Positions 17,016 through 24,835 of a stretch of 64,000 bases of DNA are shown piece after piece. Numbering within the stretch: position 1 is the first letter of the stretch; each line of letters begins with the position of its first letter. The stretch lies in the NCBI RefSeq assembly GCF_000968015.1, contig NZ_LACH01000049.1, forward strand, positions 1 through 64,000. Direction: 5' to 3'. A program made the position numbers and the translations under genes. This DNA is from Pseudomonas fluorescens (lineage in GTDB: Bacteria > Pseudomonadota > Gammaproteobacteria > Pseudomonadales > Pseudomonadaceae). Below the pieces are notes generated by a model. It was not told where the DNA came from. It worked only from the letters and a program-made list of their open reading frames with translations, and did not search any database.

Positions 17016-18794
17016 ATGCCTAGGCCAACCTCTCTGACCGGTCGCAGCCTGGTCGCCGGCGCCGCACAAGGCGCCTTGCTGTTCGCCGATGTCGGGCTGA
17101 GTTTCTGGGGCGGGGTCGATCCGTACAGCGGCGAGGTCATCGACCGTCACCACCCGCTGAGCGGCGAATACCTGGCCGCCCGGGTGCTGGCGATTCCCAG
17201 CGGCCGCGGCTCGTGCACCGGCAGCAGTGTGCTGATGGAACTGATCAGCAACGGTCATGCGCCGGCCGCACTGGTGCTGGCCGAACCCGATGAGATCCTG
17301 ACCTTGGGCGTGCTCGTGGCACAGACCATTTTCGAGCGTTCCCTGCCGGTGCTGTGCATCGGCCGGGAGGCCTTCGCCGCCTTGCGCGGCAAGGCCTTTG
17401 CTCGGGTCGAAGCCTCAATGGTGACTCTGTTCGAACACCTGCCGGGCGATGCCTGGCAGGCACTCGACAGTCCGTTGCAGACAGCAGAAAAAAACACCGC
17501 TATCGAACTCACCGATCACGATCAGGCACTGCTCGACGGCGAGCATGGCAAAGCTGCCCAAGTGGCCATGAAGATCGTCTTGCGCATGGCTGAACTGCAA
17601 GGCGCCCGTCACCTGGTGGATGTCACCCAGGCACACATCGACGGCTGCATTTATACGGGACCTGCGAGCCTGCGCTTCGCCGAACAACTGGTGCAGTGGG
17701 GAGCAAACGTACGGGTGCCGACCACCCTCAATTCAATTTCTGTCGACCAACGCCGTTGGCGCGAGTTGGGCATTGATCCGGCACTCGGTGTGCCGGCCAG
17801 CGCCTTGGGCGACGCGTACATGGCGATGGGCGCACAGCTGAGTTTTACCTGCGCGCCCTACCTGCTCGACAGCGCGCCGAAGGCCGGCGAGCAAATCGTC
17901 TGGGCCGAATCCAACGCCGTGGTGTATGCCAACAGCGTGCTCGGCGCACGCACCCTGAAATACCCGGACTACCTGGATATCTGTATCGCCCTGACCGGCC
18001 GCGCCCCCCTGATCGGCTGCCATCTGGACGCGCAACGTAAAGCGAGACTGCAAATCGAATTGCCGGTTTTGCGCGAGCTGGACGATGCCTTCTACCCGCT
18101 GCTCGGCTACCACATCGGCGCCCTGGCCGGCAGCCGGATTCCACTGGTGCTGGGGCTGGAACACAGCAAGCCGAGCCTGGACGATTTGAAAGCCTTCGGT
18201 GCGGCTTTCGCTACTACTTCCGCGGCGCCGCTGTTCCATATCGCCGGGGTGACCCCGGAAGCACTCGACCCAGCACAGGCACTGGAAGCGAATGTCCCTG
18301 TGCCGGTGGAAAAAATCCGCCTGAAGGATTTGCTGCTCAGCTGGCGAGAACTCAACAGTGCCCGCGACAACCGGGTGGATGTGGTCTCGCTGGGCAACCC
18401 GCATTTCTCCCTCAGCGAATTCGCGCATCTGGCGCGGCTGTGCCGGGGTCGGCACAAACACCCCGAGGTGGTGCTCGCCATCACCTGTGGTCGCACGGTG
18501 CTGGAGCAGGCGCGCGAGGCCGGGCATATCGCGGTGATCGAAGCCTTCGGCGCGACCCTGGTCACCGATACCTGCTGGTGCATGCTCGGCGAGCCGGTGA
18601 TCCCGCTGGCCGCCAAAACCTTGATGACCAACTCGGGCAAGTACGCCCATTACGCACCCGGCCTGGTGGGCCGCAAGGTGCACTTCGCCAACCTCGCCGA
18701 ATGTGTCGACGCCGCCTGCTGCGCCACGGCCAGTGGTCGTTTGCCGGCCTGGCTGCAATCGGCCGCCTCCCTGGAGAGCCCTGCGCATGTTTGA
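17016..18794 (+). CDS. aconitase X, probable cis-3-hydroxy-L-proline dehydratase
   Basis: This 592-residue fused protein carries the small swivelling domain of AcnX at the N-terminus (about 1-135, SGRGSCTGSSV near 55) and the large DUF521 catalytic domain after it, ending with the hallmark MTNSGKYAHYAPG. Cysteines in TCGRT and DTCWCML probably bind the metal or cluster. Bacterial AcnX proteins of this fused type dehydrate cis-3-hydroxy-L-proline to pyrroline-2-carboxylate. Start ATG 17016 is favoured over GTG 17007 because AAGGTG lies six bases before it. The gene is nested in the ABC transporter operon, which suggests that the transporter also carries 3-hydroxyproline. Confidence 0.82.
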   Translation: MPRPTSLTGRSLVAGAAQGALLFADVGLSFWGGVDPYSGEVIDRHHPLSGEYLAARVLAIPSGRGSCTGSSVLMELISNGHAPAALVLAEPDEILTLGVLVAQTIFERSLPVLCIGREAFAALRGKAFARVEASMVTLFEHLPGDAWQALDSPLQTAEKNTAIELTDHDQALLDGEHGKAAQVAMKIVLRMAELQGARHLVDVTQAHIDGCIYTGPASLRFAEQLVQWGANVRVPTTLNSISVDQRRWRELGIDPALGVPASALGDAYMAMGAQLSFTCAPYLLDSAPKAGEQIVWAESNAVVYANSVLGARTLKYPDYLDICIALTGRAPLIGCHLDAQRKARLQIELPVLRELDDAFYPLLGYHIGALAGSRIPLVLGLEHSKPSLDDLKAFGAAFATTSAAPLFHIAGVTPEALDPAQALEANVPVPVEKIRLKDLLLSWRELNSARDNRVDVVSLGNPHFSLSEFAHLARLCRGRHKHPEVVLAITCGRTVLEQAREAGHIAVIEAFGATLVTDTCWCMLGEPVIPLAAKTLMTNSGKYAHYAPGLVGRKVHFANLAECVDAACCATASGRLPAWLQSAASLESPAHV

Positions 18795-19452
18795 TTACAC
18801 CTTCCAATGGCGCGCAACCCTGCGCGCCCTGCCGGACATGCTCGCCGGCGCCTGGGTCACCTTCGAGACCGCTGCACTGTCGATGATCTTCGGCGTACTG
18901 ATCGCCCTGGCCCTGACGGTGATGCGCGAAACCAAACAGCCGTTGTTGCGCGGCATCGGCAACGGCTGGGTGTCAATCGCCCGCAACACCCCATCGCTGT
19001 TCCAGATCTACGTCCTCTACTTCGGCCTCGGCTCGCTGGATTTGCACGTCAGCTCATGGTTCGCGCTGCTGGCCGGGATCACCTTCAACAACGCCGGTTA
19101 CCTCGCGGAAAACTTTCGCGGTGGCCTCAAGGCTGTGCCCGGCACGCAAGTGCGCGCTGCGCGGTCGCTGGGCATGAGTGCCTTTCAGGCTTACCGGATG
19201 ATCATCGTCCCGCAACTGCTGCGGATCGTGTTCTACCCGTTGAGTAACCAGATGGTCTGGGCGGTGTTGATGACGTCGCTGGGGGTGATCGTCGGGCTGA
19301 ACAATGACCTCACCGGCGTGACTCAGGATTACAACGTCAAGACGTTCCGCACTTTCGAATATTTCGCCATCGCCGCGGCGCTGTATTACCTGATTGCCAA
19401 GGCGATCGTCGGCGTCGCCCGGCTGATGGCCTGGCGGCTGTTCCGTTACTGA
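18787..19452 (+). CDS. ABC transporter permease, polar amino acid type
   Basis: This 221-residue inner-membrane permease of the HisM/GlnP family has about five hydrophobic segments. The coupling-loop signature EAA---G is visible as NNAGYLAENFRGGLKAVPGTQ followed by ARSLGMSAFQAYRMIIVPQ. ATG 18787 overlaps the end of the AcnX gene by eight bases. It should pair with the next permease to form the channel for the binding protein encoded upstream. Confidence 0.85.
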   Translation: MFDYTFQWRATLRALPDMLAGAWVTFETAALSMIFGVLIALALTVMRETKQPLLRGIGNGWVSIARNTPSLFQIYVLYFGLGSLDLHVSSWFALLAGITFNNAGYLAENFRGGLKAVPGTQVRAARSLGMSAFQAYRMIIVPQLLRIVFYPLSNQMVWAVLMTSLGVIVGLNNDLTGVTQDYNVKTFRTFEYFAIAAALYYLIAKAIVGVARLMAWRLFRY

Positions 19453-19462
19453 GGAGGTGAGC

Positions 19463-20113
19463 ATGTTGACCACCAGTTTTTCCTGGAATGACCTGTTGTT
19501 CTTGCTTGATGGCGCCTGGGTCACTCTGAAACTCACGTTCTGGTCGATCATCCTCGGCTCTTTCGCCGGGCTGCTGTTCGGCCTGCTGCGGGCGCTGTTG
19601 CCACGCGCCAGCCTGCCACTGGCCTGGGTGCTGGACGTGTTTCGCAGCGTGCCGTTGCTGATCCAGTTTGTGTTGTTCAACTCGCTGAAAAGCATCGTCG
19701 GCTTGAACATCAGCGCCTTCAGCGTTGGCTGCATTGTGCTCGGGGTCTACGCCGCCGCGTACTTCACCGAGATCGTGCGCAGCGGCGTGCTGTCGGTGCC
19801 GTTCACCGTGCGCCGGGCCAGCCGCTCGCTGGGCCTGAGCTTCCTCCAGGACCTGCGCTGGATCGTCCTGCCGATGGCCACGCGGGTGGCTTTTCCCGGC
19901 TGGCTGAACCTGGTCCTCAGCGTGATGAAAGACACCGCGCTGGTGATGTGGATCGGCATCGTCGAACTGCTGCGCGCTTCGCAAACCATCGTGACCCGCA
20001 TTCAGGAACCGCTGCTGGTGCTGTGCATCGCGGGCCTCATCTACTACGTCATGAGCCTGGTGGTCGCTCGCCTCGGCGCTCGTCTGGAAAGAAGGTGGCA
20101 AGAAAATGATTGA
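19463..20113 (+). CDS. ABC transporter permease, polar amino acid type
   Basis: This 216-residue second permease has the coupling loop AAYFTEIVRSGVLSVPF followed by ASRSLGLSFLQDLRWIVLP. An excellent AGGAGG five bases before ATG 19463 fixes the start, ahead of the in-frame GTG at 19457. Its 3' end overlaps the ATPase start by eight bases. Together with the neighbouring permease it forms the membrane channel. Confidence 0.85.
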   Translation: MLTTSFSWNDLLFLLDGAWVTLKLTFWSIILGSFAGLLFGLLRALLPRASLPLAWVLDVFRSVPLLIQFVLFNSLKSIVGLNISAFSVGCIVLGVYAAAYFTEIVRSGVLSVPFTVRRASRSLGLSFLQDLRWIVLPMATRVAFPGWLNLVLSVMKDTALVMWIGIVELLRASQTIVTRIQEPLLVLCIAGLIYYVMSLVVARLGARLERRWQEND

Positions 20114-20828
20114 GATCGACAACGTACACAAATCCTTCGGCAACCTCGAAGTGGTCAAGGGCGTCAACCTGACGGTGAACAAGGGCGAGGTGGTGTCGAT
20201 CATCGGCGGCTCCGGCTCGGGCAAATCCACCCTGCTGATGTGCATCAACGGCCTGGAGCCGATCCAGAAAGGCAACATCCGCGTCGACGGTGTCGAGGTC
20301 CACCACAGCGCCACGGACCTCAACCGTCTGCGGCAGAAGATCGGCATTGTCTTCCAGCAATGGAACGCGTTCCCGCACCTGACCGTGCTGGAAAACGTGA
20401 TGCTGGCGCCGCGCAAAGTACTGGGCAAGAGCAAGGCCGAAGCCGAGGAACTGGCGGTCAAGCAACTGACCCACGTCGGTCTGGGCGACAAGCTCAAGGC
20501 CTTTCCCGGCAAGCTCTCCGGCGGCCAGCAACAGCGCATGGCCATCGCGCGCGCCCTGGCCATGTCGCCGGACTACATGCTGTTCGACGAAGCCACGTCG
20601 GCCCTCGATCCGCAACTGGTGGGCGAGGTGCTGGACACCATGCGCATGCTCGCCGAAGACGGCATGACCATGGTCCTGGTGACCCACGAAATCCGTTTCG
20701 CCCGCGATGTGTCCGACCGCGTGGCATTTTTCCGCAATGGTTTGGTGCATGAGATCGGTTCGCCTGATCAGGTTATCGGTAACCCGGTGCATGCGGAAAC
20801 CGCGGCCTTCCTGAAATCAGTGAAATAA
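20106..20828 (+). CDS. ABC transporter ATP-binding protein, polar amino acid type
   Basis: This 240-residue ATPase is of the GlnQ/HisP class. Walker A is GGSGSGKST at about residues 34-42, the Q-loop lies in GIVFQQWNAFPHL, the signature is LSGGQQQR at about 138-145, Walker B is YMLFDEATSALDP, and the switch histidine is in LVTHE. It closes the transporter operon; a REP pair follows at once. Confidence 0.9.
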   Translation: MIEIDNVHKSFGNLEVVKGVNLTVNKGEVVSIIGGSGSGKSTLLMCINGLEPIQKGNIRVDGVEVHHSATDLNRLRQKIGIVFQQWNAFPHLTVLENVMLAPRKVLGKSKAEAEELAVKQLTHVGLGDKLKAFPGKLSGGQQQRMAIARALAMSPDYMLFDEATSALDPQLVGEVLDTMRMLAEDGMTMVLVTHEIRFARDVSDRVAFFRNGLVHEIGSPDQVIGNPVHAETAAFLKSVK

Positions 20829-20838
20829 CCGATGGCCC

Positions 20839-20916
20839 CATCGCGAGCAAGCTCGCTCCCACAGGGTTTGGTGGTGTACACAAAATCAGTGTGGGAGCGA
20901 GCCTGCTCGCGATGAG
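20839..20916. repeat. REP pair (GTGGGAGCGAGC family)
   Basis: Two inverted copies of the element read CGCGAGCAAGCTCGCTCCCAC at 20842-20862 and its complement-like partner at about 20890-20914, separated by about 25 bases. This family also occurs at 23103, 26440 and 60436. Confidence 0.85.
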
Positions 20917-20945
20917 GCCCTAACAGACAAAACAAGGAGCAAACC

Positions 20946-21974
20946 ATGCGCTCATCAAAAGTCATCCATGTAGTCAGCTGCCACGCCGAAGGCGAAGTCG
21001 GCGACGTGATCGTCGGCGGCGTCGCGCCACCGCCCGGGGCCACCGTGTGGGAACAGTCGCGCTGGATTGCCAAGGATCAGACCCTGCGCAACTTCGTCCT
21101 CAACGAACCGCGCGGCGGGGTGTTCCGTCACGTCAACCTGCTGGTGCCGGCCAAGGATCCTCGGGCGCAGATGGCCTGGATCATCATGGAACCGGCCGAC
21201 ACACCGCCGATGTCCGGCTCCAACTCGCTGTGCGTGGCCACCGTGTTGCTCGACAGCGGCATCCTGCCGATGACCGAACCGCAAACCCGGCTGGTGCTCG
21301 AAGCCCCGGGCGGGTTGATCGAAGCGGTGGCCGACTGCCGTGACGGCAAGGTCGAACGGGTTGAAATCAAGAACGTGCCCTCCTTCGCTGACCGCCTCGA
21401 CGCCTGGATCGAAGTCGAAGGCGTCGGCTCATTACAGGTCGATACCGCGTACGGCGGCGACAGTTTTGTGATCGCCGACGCCAAGCGCCTGGGCTTTTCC
21501 ATTGGCCCTGATGAAGCAGCCGAACTGGTCGAGGTCGGGCTGAAAATTACCCGCGCGGCCAATGAACAATTGGGCTTTGTCCATCCGCTGAACCCTGAGT
21601 GGTCGCACATTTCCTTCTGCCAGATCGCCGCGCCCCTCGTCTATGAAAATGGCATCGCCACCGGCGCCAACGCGGTAGTGATTCAACCCGGCAAGATCGA
21701 CCGCTCGCCCACCGGCACCGGCTGCTCGGCGCGCATGGCGGTACTGCAGGCGAAGGGCTTGATGCAGGTCGGCGAGCGTTTTATCGGCCGTTCGATCATT
21801 GGTTCCGAGTTTCACTGCCGCATCGATTCGCTGACGGAAGTGGCCGGACGCCCGGCGATTTATCCGTGCATTTCCGGTCGAGCCTGGATCACCGGCACCC
21901 ACCAGTTACTGCTCGATCCGAGCGATCCGTGGCCACAAGGCTATCGCTTGTCTGACACCTGGCCGGGTGCCTGA
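20946..21974 (+). CDS. proline racemase family protein with Ser/Thr in place of the catalytic cysteines
   Basis: This 342-residue protein shares the proline-racemase/diaminopimelate-epimerase fold. The first catalytic position is Ser90 (PPMSGSNS instead of MCGHG), and the second is Thr256 (DRSPTGTGCSAR instead of DRSPCGTGT). Known members use Cys/Cys or Ser/Cys for epimerisation and Cys/Thr for trans-3-hydroxy-L-proline dehydration, so this Ser/Thr pair is atypical. Its place between the transporter and the deaminase genes ties it to hydroxyproline metabolism; a 3-hydroxyproline dehydratase is the nearest guess. GGAGC upstream supports ATG 20946. Confidence 0.75.
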   Translation: MRSSKVIHVVSCHAEGEVGDVIVGGVAPPPGATVWEQSRWIAKDQTLRNFVLNEPRGGVFRHVNLLVPAKDPRAQMAWIIMEPADTPPMSGSNSLCVATVLLDSGILPMTEPQTRLVLEAPGGLIEAVADCRDGKVERVEIKNVPSFADRLDAWIEVEGVGSLQVDTAYGGDSFVIADAKRLGFSIGPDEAAELVEVGLKITRAANEQLGFVHPLNPEWSHISFCQIAAPLVYENGIATGANAVVIQPGKIDRSPTGTGCSARMAVLQAKGLMQVGERFIGRSIIGSEFHCRIDSLTEVAGRPAIYPCISGRAWITGTHQLLLDPSDPWPQGYRLSDTWPGA

Positions 21975-22072
21975 GCACGGCCTTACAAACCCTTACCAAA
22001 AAAACTCTGACAAACGGCTAGTAAAAACCCCACGAAACTGAAAAAAGCACTGGCCGAGTCTTTTCACTTGCA

Positions 22073-22088
22073 ATATCGTATACGAAAT
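22073..22088. promoter_or_regulatory. GTATAC palindrome, candidate operator
   Basis: ATATCGTATACGAAAT lies 25-40 bases before the deaminase ATG, matching the site at 16127 base for base over 16 positions. It is probably bound by the GntR/FCD regulator. Confidence 0.65.
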
Positions 22089-22112
22089 ACAATTACCGAA
22101 CCGGAGGCAACA

Positions 22113-23030
22113 ATGAGCAAGCGCATTAACTGGAGTGGCGTCTTCCCCGCGGTGACCACTCAATTCAACGACGACTTCTCCATCAACCTGGAAAAAACCC
22201 ACCAGGTGATTTCCAACGTGATCCGTGACGGCGTGTCGGGCCTGGTGGTGTGCGGTTCGGTGGGGGAAAACACCTCGCTGACCGCCGAAGAAAAAATCGC
22301 CGTGACTGAAGTCGCGGTCGACGCCTCCCGCGGCCGCGTGCCGGTCATTTGCGGTGTGGCCGAATTCACCAGCATCGCAGCGGCCAAAGTCGCCAACGCC
22401 GTGCGCCGGGTTGGTGTTGACGGGGTCATGCTGATGCCGGCGCTGGTCTACGGCTCCAAGCCGTTCGAGACCGCCGAGCACTACCGCTACGTGGCGAAAA
22501 ACGCCGACGTTCCGCTGATGGTTTACAACAACCCGCCGATCTACAAAAACGACGTCACCCCGGACATCCTGATTTCCCTGGCCGACTGCGACAACGTGGT
22601 GTGCTTCAAGGATTCCTCCGGCGACACCCGTCGTTTCATCGACGTGCGCAATGAAGTGGGTGACCGTTTTGTGCTGTTCGCCGGCCTTGATGACGTGGTG
22701 CTGGAAAGCATCGCCGTGGGCGCCGAAGGCTGGGTCTCGGGCATGTCCAACGTGTTCCCGAAAGAAGGCGAAACCATCTTCCGCCTGGCCAAGGCCGGTC
22801 GCTTCGCCGAAGCCATGCCGATCTACGAATGGCTGATGCCGATCCTGCACCTCGACGCCCGTGCCGACCTGGTGCAGTGCATCAAGCTGTGCGAAGCCAT
22901 CGCCGGTCGCGGTAGCGCCCTGACCCGTCCGCCACGCCTGGCCCTGCCGGAAGCCGATCGGGTGTTCGTCGAACAGATCATGGCCAAGGCCTTGGCCAAT
23001 CGTCCAGAACTGCCGGACGTCGGTCTCTGA
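22113..23030 (+). CDS. lhpC: pyrroline-4-hydroxy-2-carboxylate deaminase (DapA family)
   Basis: This 305-residue TIM-barrel lyase of the dihydrodipicolinate synthase/N-acetylneuraminate lyase superfamily has the Schiff-base Lys166 in VCFKDSSG and Tyr138 in MVYNNPP. In Pseudomonas hydroxyproline clusters such an enzyme converts pyrroline-4-hydroxy-2-carboxylate to alpha-ketoglutarate semialdehyde plus ammonia. GGAGGC before ATG 22113 gives a sure start. It has its own promoter region with a GTATAC operator. Dihydrodipicolinate synthase itself is unlikely given the context. Confidence 0.84.
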   Translation: MSKRINWSGVFPAVTTQFNDDFSINLEKTHQVISNVIRDGVSGLVVCGSVGENTSLTAEEKIAVTEVAVDASRGRVPVICGVAEFTSIAAAKVANAVRRVGVDGVMLMPALVYGSKPFETAEHYRYVAKNADVPLMVYNNPPIYKNDVTPDILISLADCDNVVCFKDSSGDTRRFIDVRNEVGDRFVLFAGLDDVVLESIAVGAEGWVSGMSNVFPKEGETIFRLAKAGRFAEAMPIYEWLMPILHLDARADLVQCIKLCEAIAGRGSALTRPPRLALPEADRVFVEQIMAKALANRPELPDVGL

Positions 23031-23102
23031 GTGATTGCCGGGCGGGCCATTACGGCCCCGGCCCGGCTTGCCCCGATACCGGTAAGTTAAGGTGCGCAAA
23101 CT

Positions 23103-23193
23103 TGTGGGAGCGAGCCTGCTCGCGATGGCGGCGGTACCTTCAGCATCAATACTGGCTGACCCACCGCTATCGCGAGCAGGCTCACTCCCACAG
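23103..23193. repeat. REP pair (GTGGGAGCGAGC family)
   Basis: Inverted copies lie at about 23103-23128 and 23167-23193 with a 38-base middle. A GC-rich imperfect hairpin (about 23037-23067) just before it may end transcription of the deaminase gene. Confidence 0.85.
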
Positions 23194-23270
23194 GGCTGCG
23201 GTGTTCAGGTCCATAACTTTCCGGCATTACGGCTTTGCCCTGTCTTTGCGCCTCTACAGGAAACGTCAGC

Positions 23271-24668
23271 ATGCCCAATCCTCACAGCACCGCCCGCGCA
23301 ACCACACCTTCGGGACTCAAGCGCGTGGTGGCCGCCGCCATGGCCGGCACCGTCGCCGAATGGTATGAATTCTTTCTCTATGGCACCGCCTCGGCACTGG
23401 TCTTCGGCCAATTGTTCTTCCGTCAAACCGACAGCCCGATCGATGGCATCCTTGCCGCCTTCGCTTTGTATGCCGTTGGCTTCCTCGCCCGCCCATTGGG
23501 CGGCTTGGTGTTCGGTCATTACGGTGACAAGTTCGGCCGCAAACGCCTGCTGCAATTGAGCCTGGTGGTGGTCGGTATCACCACGTTCCTGATGGGCTGC
23601 CTGCCCGGTTTCGACCAGATCGGCTACGCCGCGCCCGTGTTACTGGTGCTGCTGCGGCTGATCCAGGGCTTCGCCTTCGGCGGTGAATGGGGCGGTGCGA
23701 TTCTGCTGGTGTCCGAACACTGCCCGGACAATCGCCGAGGCTTCTGGGCCAGTTGGCCGCAAGCCGGTGTCCCGGCCGGTAACCTGGTGGCGACTGTCGC
23801 GTTGCTGCTGTTGTCGTCGAACCTGTCGGAGGAGCAATTCCTCGCGTGGGGCTGGCGCGTCGCGTTCTGGTTCTCGGCGGTGGTGGTGCTGATCGGCTAC
23901 TGGATTCGCACCAGCGTCGATGACGCGCCGATCTTCAAGGAAGCCCAGGCCCGTCAGGCGCAAAACAAGCAACAACAATTGGGCGTGGTCGAAGTGCTGC
24001 GTCATCACTGGCGTGCGGTGCTGGTCGGTATCGGTGCGCGGTTTGCCGAGAACATCCTTTACTACACCGTCGTAACCTTTTCGATTACCTACCTGAAACT
24101 GGTGGTGCACAAGGACACTTCAGAGATTCTGTTTCTGATGTTCGGCGCGCACCTGCTGCATTTCTTCATGATCCCGTTGATGGGTTATTTGTCCGATCTG
24201 GTCGGGCGTAAACCGGTGTACCTGACCGGCGCAATCCTCACCGCGTTCTGGGGCTTCATCGGCTTCCCGATGATGGACACCGGCAACAACTGGCTGATCA
24301 TCGGGGCCATCACCTTGGGCCTGGCGATCGAGTCGATGACCTACGCGCCCTACTCGGCGCTGATGGCCGAAATGTTCCCGACCCACGTGCGCTACACCGC
24401 GTTGTCCCTGTGCTACCAAGTGGCACCGATCTTCGCCGGCTCGTTGGCGCCGCTGATTGCCCTCACCCTGCTCAACAAGTACCACAGCTCGACGCCGATC
24501 GCCTGGTACCTGGTTTGCGCTGCGCTGATCTCCATCGTCGCCGTCGGTTTGACCCGGGAAACCCGGGGTAAGTCACTGCATGTGGTGGATGCCGAATCTG
24601 CTGCGCGGATCGCTGCTCTGGATACCGCCGAACCCGCCAGCGCACGCCGGGGTGATTCGTTGGCTTGA
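23271..24668 (+). CDS. MFS transporter, metabolite:H+ symporter type
   Basis: This 465-residue carrier has about 12 membrane segments. The N-terminal AGTVAEWYEFFLYG and the loop GHYGDKFGRKRLL after helix 2 are hallmarks of the metabolite:H+ symporter group (KgtP, ShiA, ProP). AGGAAAC precedes ATG 23271. Lying between the deaminase and the semialdehyde dehydrogenase genes, it probably imports hydroxyproline or proline, or moves alpha-ketoglutarate, the end product of the pathway. Confidence 0.82.
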   Translation: MPNPHSTARATTPSGLKRVVAAAMAGTVAEWYEFFLYGTASALVFGQLFFRQTDSPIDGILAAFALYAVGFLARPLGGLVFGHYGDKFGRKRLLQLSLVVVGITTFLMGCLPGFDQIGYAAPVLLVLLRLIQGFAFGGEWGGAILLVSEHCPDNRRGFWASWPQAGVPAGNLVATVALLLLSSNLSEEQFLAWGWRVAFWFSAVVVLIGYWIRTSVDDAPIFKEAQARQAQNKQQQLGVVEVLRHHWRAVLVGIGARFAENILYYTVVTFSITYLKLVVHKDTSEILFLMFGAHLLHFFMIPLMGYLSDLVGRKPVYLTGAILTAFWGFIGFPMMDTGNNWLIIGAITLGLAIESMTYAPYSALMAEMFPTHVRYTALSLCYQVAPIFAGSLAPLIALTLLNKYHSSTPIAWYLVCAALISIVAVGLTRETRGKSLHVVDAESAARIAALDTAEPASARRGDSLA

Positions 24669-24675
24669 CGCAGTC

Positions 24676-24775
24676 AAAAGATCGCAGCCTTCGGCAGCTC
24701 CTACAGGGATCGCGCATATCCACGAATTATTGGGTGTACGCGGCTTGTGTAGGAGCTGCCGCAGGCTGCGATCTT
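24676..24775. repeat. REP pair (GATCGCAGCC family)
   Basis: Inverted arms at 24676-24708 and 24748-24775 carry the same core as the repeat at 6926-7001, with one Ala-to-Gly-like base variation (CCGAAGG versus CCGCAGG) in the right arm. Confidence 0.85.
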
Positions 24776-24835
24776 GGCGATCCGGCAAACAGAAAAAGAC
24801 TTGCCTGAGCCCCCCTTTTCCGACAGGAGTTTTTC

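Noticed and set aside
17733..18788. 351-codon open frame antisense to the aconitase X gene
   Set aside because: A shadow frame; AcnX motifs on the plus strand are complete.
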